From positions 1 through 19,140 of the forward strand of contig JAZQIV010000171.1 of assembly GCA_045541305.1 (NCBI GenBank): DNA of 19,140 bases, written 5' to 3'. Origin of the DNA: RGIG3009 sp045541305 (GTDB taxonomy: Bacteria > Bacillota > Clostridia > Oscillospirales > Acutalibacteraceae). Position numbers and translations under genes: made by a program. This document shows, piece after piece, positions 13,316-19,140 of this stretch (positions are counted from its first letter, which is position 1; the number at the start of each line of letters is the position of its first letter). The notes below the pieces were generated by a model. It saw nothing but the letters and a program-made list of their open reading frames with translations, was not told the origin of the DNA and made no database searches.

Positions 13316-13754
13316 AGGCTTCGGGTACGCGTTTCGCGGTATTTGGCGGTGTATGCGGGAGGAATGGCATTTTCGCTTTCACCTGGTGGTGGCGGCGTAC
13401 GTCACGCTGTTTTCGCCGCGGTTTGCGTTATCCCGTGCCGAGGGTGCGGTGCTGGCGCTCACGTTCGGTGTGGTGCTGGCGCTCGAAATGGTCAATTCGG
13501 CAGTGGAACGCACCATCGATCGCTTTTCCACCGAGCGGCATCCGCTCAGCGGTGCGGCCAAAGATCTGGCGGCGGGCGCCGTTTTAACAGCATCCATCGC
13601 CTCACTTGCGGTAGCGGCCTGCCTGTTTTGGCAGCCGGCGGCATGGTGTGCCATTTTTGCCGATTGGGGCGCACACGTGTATAAACCCATTCTGCTGGTC
13701 GTGTCTTTTGTGCCGGCGGTATGGTTCGTTTGGAAATGGGGAGCAAAATCATGA
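13296..13754 (+). CDS. dgkA: Diacylglycerol/undecaprenol kinase (DgkA family)
   Basis: A 152-residue small integral-membrane lipid kinase. In Gram-positive bacteria this family mainly phosphorylates undecaprenol, recycling the peptidoglycan lipid carrier. It has an amphipathic N-terminus with EEWHFRFH (22-29), three hydrophobic segments, the catalytic signature EMVNSAVERTIDRFS starting at Glu64, and HPLSGAAKDLAAGAV. The ATG at 13296 overlaps the end of ybeY by 20 bp with GGGAG 5 nt ahead. Its stop overlaps the era start in an ATGA. A C-terminal hydrophobic segment of about 20 residues ends the protein. Confidence 0.95.
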   Translation: MCWKILKGFGYAFRGIWRCMREEWHFRFHLVVAAYVTLFSPRFALSRAEGAVLALTFGVVLALEMVNSAVERTIDRFSTERHPLSGAAKDLAAGAVLTASIASLAVAACLFWQPAAWCAIFADWGAHVYKPILLVVSFVPAVWFVWKWGAKS

Positions 13755-14650
13755 ACACAACCTCTGCTTTTATTGCGATCGTCGGGCGACCGAACGTGGG
13801 AAAATCGTCGCTGCTCAACACCCTTGTCGGGCAGAAGGTCGCCATTGTATCGGACAAGCCGCAAACCACCCGCAACCGCATTATGGGCGTGTTAACGCGG
13901 GATACCGTGCAGCTGGTGTTTTTGGATACACCCGGCACGCACCGCCCGCGCACGCGGCTGGGAGATTTCATGGTAAAATCCATCGGCGAAGCCATGTCGG
14001 GCGTGGATGTGGGCGTGCTGGTGGTGGAGCCCACCGCCACGGTGCGCGACAGCGAGCGGGAGCTGCTGCAAAAATTCCGTGCGCAGAAGCTGCCGGTCGT
14101 GTTGGTAATCAACAAAGTGGATACCGTAGAGGAAAAGGCATCGCTGCTGACCTGCATCGATGCTTGGCGGCAGGAAGGCGAGTTTGCGGCGATCGTTCCC
14201 GTTTCGGCGCTCACCGGCGAGGGCACGGAGGAGCTGCTTGCCGAATTATCCGCGTACACCTTTGAAAGTCCGCACTTTTTCCCCGCGGATGCGGTCAGCG
14301 ATCAACCGGAAAAAGTGCTGGCATCCGAATTGCTGCGCGAGCAAATGCTTCGTTCGCTGCGCGATGAGATCCCGCACGGAATCGCGGTGGTGATCGAGCG
14401 CATGGAGGAACGTGAAACCGATCGCGGCTTGATTTTGGATATCGATGCGGAAATTTTTTGCGAACGCGATACCCACAAGGGCATGGTGATCGGCAAGCGC
14501 GGTGCCATGCTCAAGCAGATCTCCACGGCGGCACGTGCCGAAATGGAAGCGGCATTCGATGCCCACGTGAACCTGCAATGCTGGGTGAAAGTAAAAGAGG
14601 ATTGGCGCAACCGCCAGGGCTTGCTTAACGGGTTCGGGTATCGGTTGTAA
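13751..14650 (+). CDS. era: GTPase Era
   Basis: Era binds the 3' end of 16S rRNA and couples small-subunit maturation to cell growth. The 299-residue protein has G1 GRPNVGKS (12-19), G2 around Thr39-Thr40, G3 DTPG (59-62), G4 NKVD (121-124) and the C-terminal KH domain with GKRG at 248-251. The ATG at 13751 forms an ATGA overlap with the dgkA stop and has GGGGAG 7 nt upstream, so translation is coupled. cdd, found before era in B. subtilis, is not present. Confidence 0.98.
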   Translation: MNTTSAFIAIVGRPNVGKSSLLNTLVGQKVAIVSDKPQTTRNRIMGVLTRDTVQLVFLDTPGTHRPRTRLGDFMVKSIGEAMSGVDVGVLVVEPTATVRDSERELLQKFRAQKLPVVLVINKVDTVEEKASLLTCIDAWRQEGEFAAIVPVSALTGEGTEELLAELSAYTFESPHFFPADAVSDQPEKVLASELLREQMLRSLRDEIPHGIAVVIERMEERETDRGLILDIDAEIFCERDTHKGMVIGKRGAMLKQISTAARAEMEAAFDAHVNLQCWVKVKEDWRNRQGLLNGFGYRL

Positions 14651-14711
14651 AATTTTCCTGTATGGAACGTGCCGCTTTCGTTCAAAGTAATAGTGAACGG
14701 AGGCGGTAAGA

Positions 14712-14867
14712 ATGGAACAGGAAAAATTATGGGCAACGTTTCAAAAAACCGGCAAGGTGCACGATTATCTGCGGTATTGCGGGATCGACATACCGCCCGC
14801 CGGTGAAAATTCCGTACAAAAGGAGAAACCGCATGAAGCTGACGACCGACGCGTTGATCATACGTGA
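14712..14867 (+). CDS. yqzL: YqzL-like small protein
   Basis: A 51-residue open reading frame that begins MEQEKLWATFQKTGKVHDYL and continues RYCGIDIP before a charged tail. The W-x2-F-x2-TG-x-V/I-x2-YL pattern matches the short YqzL family, which lies between era and recO in B. subtilis, exactly as here. The ATG has CGGAGG about 8 nt upstream. The last 12 codons overlap recO in another frame, and the recO ribosome binding site is inside this gene. A 6-bp inverted repeat CGTTCA/TGAACG (14679-14699) lies directly before its ribosome binding site. Function is unknown. Confidence 0.78.
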   Translation: MEQEKLWATFQKTGKVHDYLRYCGIDIPPAGENSVQKEKPHEADDRRVDHT

Positions 14868-15564
14868 AACCAACACGGTTGGCGAATCCGATCGTTTTGT
14901 GACGGCGCTCACGCGTGACTGCGGTGTCATCCGCGCTTCGGTGCGCGGAGCCAGGAAAATCAAAAATCGCAACGGCAGCGCCACGCAGCTGCTGTGCTAT
15001 TCCCGTCTTTCGCTTTACAAGGGGCGGGAAAAATACATAGTGGATGATGCCGAACCGTTGCAGGTGTTTTTTGACGTGCGCGGTCAGCTGGACAAGCTGT
15101 CGCTCGCGCAATATTTTTGTGAATTGGCGGGTGTGCTTGCCCCCGTGGAAGAACCGGCCGAAGAAGAGCTGCGCTTGTTGCTCAATGCGCTGCACTATTT
15201 GGCGGACGGTTCGCGCCCGATGCCGCTTGTGAAAGCGATCACGGAGCTGCGGCTGTTGTGTCGGGCGGGGTATATGCCCGCGGTTGCCGCGTGCGCCGCA
15301 TGCGGAAAGGCCGCGTGCGTGCGGTTTTCACCGTTGCGCGGCGAGGTATATTGCGAAGAGCACGGTGCGCCCGATGCCGTACCGCTCACAGCGGGCGCCG
15401 TGGCGGCGATGCGGCACATTGTGTATGCACCGTTTGAAAAATGCTTTGCGTTTTCCTTGCCGGATGCGGATACCGTGGTGCTGGGCACAGCGGTGGAGCG
15501 CTTTTTGCTGGCACAACTCAACCGCGGATTTAATACGTTGGATTTTTACCACAGTTTACTGTGA
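14833..15564 (+). CDS. recO: DNA repair protein RecO
   Basis: RecO acts in the RecFOR pathway, helping load RecA onto single-stranded DNA coated by SSB, and anneals complementary strands. The 243-residue protein has an N-terminal OB fold (KLTTDALIIRETNTVGESDR) and a C-terminal domain with a zinc-type cysteine cluster (CAACGKAAC, then C...H further on, about residues 153-178). The ATG at 14833 has AAAAGGAG upstream; the GTG 10 codons earlier lies before that ribosome binding site. It overlaps yqzL by 35 bp and is followed by mutS2 after 9 bp. Confidence 0.95.
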   Translation: MKLTTDALIIRETNTVGESDRFVTALTRDCGVIRASVRGARKIKNRNGSATQLLCYSRLSLYKGREKYIVDDAEPLQVFFDVRGQLDKLSLAQYFCELAGVLAPVEEPAEEELRLLLNALHYLADGSRPMPLVKAITELRLLCRAGYMPAVAACAACGKAACVRFSPLRGEVYCEEHGAPDAVPLTAGAVAAMRHIVYAPFEKCFAFSLPDADTVVLGTAVERFLLAQLNRGFNTLDFYHSLL

Positions 15565-15573
15565 GGATAGGGT

Positions 15574-17949
15574 ATGAACAAACATTACCGTGCTTTGGAA
15601 CTGGATAAGGTGCTGGAGCTGTTGGCGGCACACACAACCTGTGACGATGCTGCCGAAGCGGCACGCGCGTTGCAGCCGTCGCTGCACGTTGGTGAGGTAC
15701 AGCGCTTGCTGAGCGATACGGACGCTGCGTTTTGCCTGATGGCGAAGCACGGTGCGCCGCCGTTTGGCGACGTCAAAAACGTCACCAACGCGCTGCGCCG
15801 CGCACAAGCGGGCGCATCGCTGTCGCTGGTTGAATTGTTGCGCATTGCGGGAACGCTGCGCGGCATTCGTGCGGTGGCGGATTGGCATGCCCATTGTGAG
15901 GGCACGGACACCTGCTTGTCTGATCGGTTGTCGGTGCTGTCGCCCAATAAATATCTGGAAGACCGCATTCGCACCGCCGTGTTATCCGAAGACGAGATCA
16001 GCGATAACGCTTCGATGGAGCTGTCGCTCATCCGCCGCAAAATGCGGGCGGCTTCGGCGCGTGTTCGCGACCAACTGGATAAACTCATTCACTCCCAAAC
16101 GGCGCAAAAGGCACTGCAGGAGCCCATTGTCACCATTCGCGGCGGGCGGTTCGTGGTGCCGGTCAAGGCCGAGCATCGCGGCACGATCGCGGGCTTGGTG
16201 CACGATACGTCCTCATCGGGTGCCACCGTGTTTATCGAGCCGATGGGAGCGGTGGAAGCCAACAACGAGCTCAAGGTGTTGGAATCGCAGGAAGCGGCGG
16301 AGATCGAACGCATCATTGCCGAGCTGTCCGCAGAAGCGGGTTCATTTGCGGATTCCATCATTGCGGATTACGAGGTGCTGGTGGGCATCGATCTGATCTT
16401 TGCCAAAGCGCGGCTGGGGTATCAGATGAAAGCATCGGTACCCACCATTGCCGAAGATGGGCACACGTTGCTGCGCAAAGCGCGGCATCCGCTTATCGAT
16501 CCCAAAAAAGTGGTGCCGATCGACGTGGAGCTCGGCGGTGCATTTGATACGCTGGTTATCACCGGCCCCAACACGGGCGGCAAAACGGTGACGCTCAAAA
16601 CGCTGGGTTTGCTCACCCTGATGACCATGTGCGGCATGATGCCGCCGGTGAGCGACGGCAGCCGCATTGCGGTGTTCCGCATGGTGCTGGCCGACATCGG
16701 CGATGAGCAATCCATTGAGCAATCGCTGTCCACGTTTTCGGCGCACATGACCAACCTCATCCGCATTTTGGGTGAGGCGGATGAACATAGCCTGGTGCTG
16801 CTGGACGAGCTGGGCGCCGGCACCGATCCCATTGAAGGTGCCGCTCTCGCCATGGCGATCATCGAGCAGCTGCGTGTGCAGGGTGCGCGCATTGCCGCCA
16901 CCACGCACTACGCCGAAATGAAAGCTTATGCCATCCACACCGCCGGTGTGGAAAACGGCAGCTGCGAATTCGACGTGCAGTCTTTGCGCCCGACCTATCG
17001 GTTGCTGGTGGGTGTGCCGGGCCGCTCCAATGCGTTTGCCATCACGGAACGGCTGGGGCTGGATACCGCCATTGTGGATCGCGCCCGCACGCTGGTGTGG
17101 GGGGACGATCGCCGCCTGGAAGAGGTTGTGGTGGTGCTGGAGGAAAAACGGTTGCGGCTGGAGCAAGAGCTGCAGGATGCCAAACGTGCCGCACAGGCCG
17201 CCAAGCGCGCAAACGACGCGGCAGAAGAGCAATTGGCAGCGCTGCAAGCCAAAAAGGAACAAGAACTGGAGGATGCCCGTGACGAAGCCCGTCGCGTGGT
17301 GGAACGTGCCCGCCACGAGGCGGAGGAGCTCATTGCCGAGCTGGATGCTCTGCGCAAGCGGCGCAACGCCGCCGATTTTGCCAAGCAAGCGGCAGCGGCG
17401 CGGTCGCAGCTGCGCAGTCGGCTGAACAAGCTGGAAGCGGATATCGATCCGGTCACCCAGCGCCCGCGCGGGGAATATCAGCTGCCCCGCCCGTTGGTGA
17501 TCGGGGACGACGTGTGGATCGTGGATATCGACAAAGCGGCGGTGGTCACCGCCTTACCCGACGGCAAAACCGTGGAGGTGCAGGCGGGCATCATCCGCAC
17601 ACGGGTGTCGCTGGATAACATTCGTTTAAAAGAAAAGAAAACCGCCTCGCCTGCCAAAAAAGGAAAAGGCGGTGTGTACACCGACGTATCACGCGGAACG
17701 CGCAACGTGCGCACCGAACTGGATCTGCGCGGCATGACCGCGGATGAAGCGTTGCTGGAACTGGATAAATTTTTGGACGATGCGCGGCTTGGCGGTTTGG
17801 ATCGCTTAACGGTGATTCACGGCAAAGGCACGGGCGCTTTACGCGCGGCGGTGCACGCACACCTGAAATCGTGTGTGGGCGTGAAAGGGTTTCGGCTCGG
17901 CTTATACGGCGAGGGCGAAACCGGGGTAACCATTGTGGAAATGAAGTGA
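15574..17949 (+). CDS. mutS2: Endonuclease MutS2
   Basis: MutS2 suppresses homologous recombination and, in B. subtilis, also acts on collided ribosomes. The 791-residue length is usual. Domains in order: an N-terminal region with the MutS core/lever (about 1-300); the ATPase with Walker A GPNTGGKT (331-338) and Walker B LLDELGAGTDP; a long coiled coil rich in Glu, Arg and Ala (about 510-615); a KOW-like segment; and a C-terminal Smr nuclease domain with LDLRG (716-720) and HGKGTG from residue 749. The ATG follows TGAGGATAGGG. It sits in the plus-strand run after recO, and the stop overlaps the next ribosome binding site. Confidence 0.97.
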   Translation: MNKHYRALELDKVLELLAAHTTCDDAAEAARALQPSLHVGEVQRLLSDTDAAFCLMAKHGAPPFGDVKNVTNALRRAQAGASLSLVELLRIAGTLRGIRAVADWHAHCEGTDTCLSDRLSVLSPNKYLEDRIRTAVLSEDEISDNASMELSLIRRKMRAASARVRDQLDKLIHSQTAQKALQEPIVTIRGGRFVVPVKAEHRGTIAGLVHDTSSSGATVFIEPMGAVEANNELKVLESQEAAEIERIIAELSAEAGSFADSIIADYEVLVGIDLIFAKARLGYQMKASVPTIAEDGHTLLRKARHPLIDPKKVVPIDVELGGAFDTLVITGPNTGGKTVTLKTLGLLTLMTMCGMMPPVSDGSRIAVFRMVLADIGDEQSIEQSLSTFSAHMTNLIRILGEADEHSLVLLDELGAGTDPIEGAALAMAIIEQLRVQGARIAATTHYAEMKAYAIHTAGVENGSCEFDVQSLRPTYRLLVGVPGRSNAFAITERLGLDTAIVDRARTLVWGDDRRLEEVVVVLEEKRLRLEQELQDAKRAAQAAKRANDAAEEQLAALQAKKEQELEDARDEARRVVERARHEAEELIAELDALRKRRNAADFAKQAAAARSQLRSRLNKLEADIDPVTQRPRGEYQLPRPLVIGDDVWIVDIDKAAVVTALPDGKTVEVQAGIIRTRVSLDNIRLKEKKTASPAKKGKGGVYTDVSRGTRNVRTELDLRGMTADEALLELDKFLDDARLGGLDRLTVIHGKGTGALRAAVHAHLKSCVGVKGFRLGLYGEGETGVTIVEMK

Positions 17950-17959
17950 GGTGACAACC

Positions 17960-18661
17960 ATGCTGCGTATGGTCTTTTGTGACGTAGACGGCACGCTGCT
18001 CCCAAAAACCGAAGAACGTTTGTCGGACAAAACGCTGGCGGTGCTGCGCCGCTTGACCGATCGCGGCGTTTTGGTGGTCATTGCAAGCGGCCGACCCTAT
18101 GCGCAGCTGAAAGTGTTGTTTGGTCCGCTGTTTTATAAACTCATCTTTTTGTGCATGGACGGCGCACTCGTGATGCACAAAAACTGTGTGCTGTACAAAA
18201 AGCGCCTCATGAAATGCAAAACCAAGGATCTTATTGCGCAGCATGGCGGTGCGGCGATTTATGGCCGCGAGCATATTTACTGCGTGGGCAACACGCCGGT
18301 TCTCGGCAAACGGGTGCACACACCGGAGGAAATCCCCGAGGATTATCTGAAAGTGGAATTGCCTACCGGCGCGGTAACGGGGCTGCACGAATCGTTTCGA
18401 GTGGCATACCAAAACGAACGTACCACCGAGTTGGTGGCGGCGGGCGCGGATAAAGGCGCGGCGGCACGGGCAATCATGCAAAAATTCGGCGTCAGCCCCG
18501 ATCAGGCGATCGCGTTTGGCGATGGCGAAAACGATATTCCGCTGTTGTGTGCGGTGGGGCATCCGTATCGCATGAAAGATTCGCTGTGCACCGGCTTTGG
18601 CGACCTGCCGATTGCCGAGAGCGTGGAAAGCGTGCTGCGGCAGCAGTTCGGGATACAGTAA
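17960..18661 (+). CDS. HAD-superfamily (Cof-type) phosphatase
   Basis: A 233-residue haloacid-dehalogenase-type phosphohydrolase. Motif I is DVDGT with the nucleophile at Asp8 and the acid/base at Asp10, motif II SGRP (43-46), motif III Lys165 and motif IV GDGEND with Asp188. The layout is that of the Cof/type-IIB group that acts on sugar phosphates and similar compounds, but the insert between motifs II and III is short compared with the usual 260-280-residue members, so the cap is reduced. Substrate unknown. The ATG at 17960 follows AGGTGA; the GTG at 17951 is part of that ribosome binding site. It is 10 bp downstream of mutS2. Confidence 0.9.
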   Translation: MLRMVFCDVDGTLLPKTEERLSDKTLAVLRRLTDRGVLVVIASGRPYAQLKVLFGPLFYKLIFLCMDGALVMHKNCVLYKKRLMKCKTKDLIAQHGGAAIYGREHIYCVGNTPVLGKRVHTPEEIPEDYLKVELPTGAVTGLHESFRVAYQNERTTELVAAGADKGAAARAIMQKFGVSPDQAIAFGDGENDIPLLCAVGHPYRMKDSLCTGFGDLPIAESVESVLRQQFGIQ

Positions 18662-18677
18662 CAAAGGAGGAAGTACC

Positions 18678-19085
18678 ATGCAAGCTGAAAAACTGGCGCA
18701 GGCGCAGGCGTTGCACGAAAAAGGGCACAACTGCGCACAATCGGTTGCGTTGCCGTTTTGCGAGCAGCTGGGCGTTGAACCCGCCGTTGCCATGAAAGCG
18801 CTGGAGGGCTTTGGTGCCGGCATGGGCGGCCGCGATCAAACCTGCGGTGCGTTATCCGGAGCGATCTTTGTGGCAGGCCTTGCCCACAGCGACGGCAATC
18901 TGGAATCCCCCACTTCCAAGAAAAACACGTATGCCGTGTGCAAAGCCTTGTGCGAGGAATTCACCGCCGCTTGCGGCGGCACGGCGCGTTGTGCCACCAT
19001 CAAGGGCGAGGACGGCGAGGTACGCCTGCCTTGTGCCGATTGTATTGAACTGGGTGTCAAGCTTGCGCTTAAAGCGCTCACATAA
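18678..19085 (+). CDS. C_GCAxxG_C_C family cysteine-rich protein (putative redox protein)
   Basis: A 135-residue protein of the C_GCAxxG_C_C family, proposed to be redox-active. It begins with a helix carrying NCAQSV (Cys19), followed by GFGAGMGGRDQTCGALSGA with Cys56 in the family's core motif, and then a cysteine-rich second half (Cys88, 92, 99, 105, 119, 122). With Cys28 this gives nine cysteines. No signal peptide or membrane segment is visible. The ATG at 18678 follows AAAGGAGG; the upstream in-frame reading overlaps the HAD gene and is not coding. The redox role is a family-level proposal, not shown here. Confidence 0.88.
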   Translation: MQAEKLAQAQALHEKGHNCAQSVALPFCEQLGVEPAVAMKALEGFGAGMGGRDQTCGALSGAIFVAGLAHSDGNLESPTSKKNTYAVCKALCEEFTAACGGTARCATIKGEDGEVRLPCADCIELGVKLALKALT

Positions 19086-19090
19086 AAACA

Positions 19091-19125
19091 TAAAAAGGCG
19101 CCGTGGGGCAATGCCCCCCGGGGGC
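19091..19125 (+). terminator. Possible partial terminator at the window end
   Basis: After the last stop codon, an A-run leads into GGCGCC and then GGGGC-AAT-GCCCC (19105-19117) followed by a further C/G dyad (to 19125). No T-run is seen before the window ends, so any terminator here is incomplete or belongs to the opposite strand, where the A-run at 19092-19096 would read as T residues. Confidence 0.25.
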
Positions 19126-19140
19126 TGTTGGTGTGCGTTA

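Noticed and set aside
15585..17456. Long antisense open reading frames opposite mutS2 (for example 16342-17388, minus)
   Set aside because: mutS2 is unmistakable here. The antisense frames are open because of the G+C-rich codon pattern, are rich in His/Gln/Arg, and have no recognisable motif.
17591..18823. 410-codon minus-strand open frame across the end of mutS2 and the HAD gene
   Set aside because: It runs across the boundaries of three well-supported genes on the other strand and its product has low-complexity, family-free composition.
1..19140. tRNA, rRNA, insertion sequence, CRISPR or phage remnants
   Set aside because: I saw no cloverleaf, rRNA core sequence, transposase, repeated spacer array or terminal repeats; gene spacing leaves little room for them. 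A dedicated RNA covariance search was not possible.

Overview
The window looks like the chromosome of a Gram-positive, endospore-forming member of the Clostridia, probably close to Oscillospiraceae/Ruminococcaceae. The evidence is three sporulation genes (ylbJ, yqfC, yqfD), MutS2, a P-Ser-type HPr, Clostridia-style gene order, G+C-rich coding sequence and strong AGGAGG-type ribosome binding sites. The family placement is inferred from gene content only. Apart from an edge-truncated lipoprotein gene, the genes are intact and densely packed. I saw no mobile element, CRISPR array, rRNA or tRNA.

Left half (1-10217), all on the minus strand, in transcription order: ylbJ (sporulation membrane protein); a small four-cysteine protein and a metallophosphoesterase; the SRP/S16 cluster ylxM-ffh-rpsP-khpA-rimM-trmD; ptsH (HPr); uvrC; a DUF6106-like membrane protein; nnrD (NAD(P)HX dehydratase); and the start of a lipoprotein gene that runs off the edge. 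Four sigma-A promoters can be read here, two of them exact TTGACA-17-TATAAT. Several intrinsic-terminator hairpins sit directly in front of the ribosome binding site of the next gene.

Right half (10309-19085), all on the plus strand: yqfC-yqfD (spore coat/sporulation), then phoH-ybeY-dgkA-era-yqzL-recO behind their own promoter, then mutS2, a HAD phosphatase and a C_GCAxxG_C_C cysteine-rich protein. The genes from ybeY to recO overlap or nearly abut, which suggests translational coupling. The order matches the yqfC-recO region of Bacillus subtilis, but yqfF and cdd are missing.

Together these genes cover co-translational protein targeting (Ffh, YlxM), ribosome maturation (RimM, YbeY, Era, KhpA, S16), tRNA modification (TrmD), DNA repair (UvrC, RecO, MutS2), metabolite repair (NnrD) and sporulation. 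This is mostly ordinary core chromosome. The points worth a second look are regulatory: terminators abutting ribosome binding sites, a promoter hidden in the ylbJ coding end, a promoter-terminator leader before ylxM, and an apparent AUA start for phoH.
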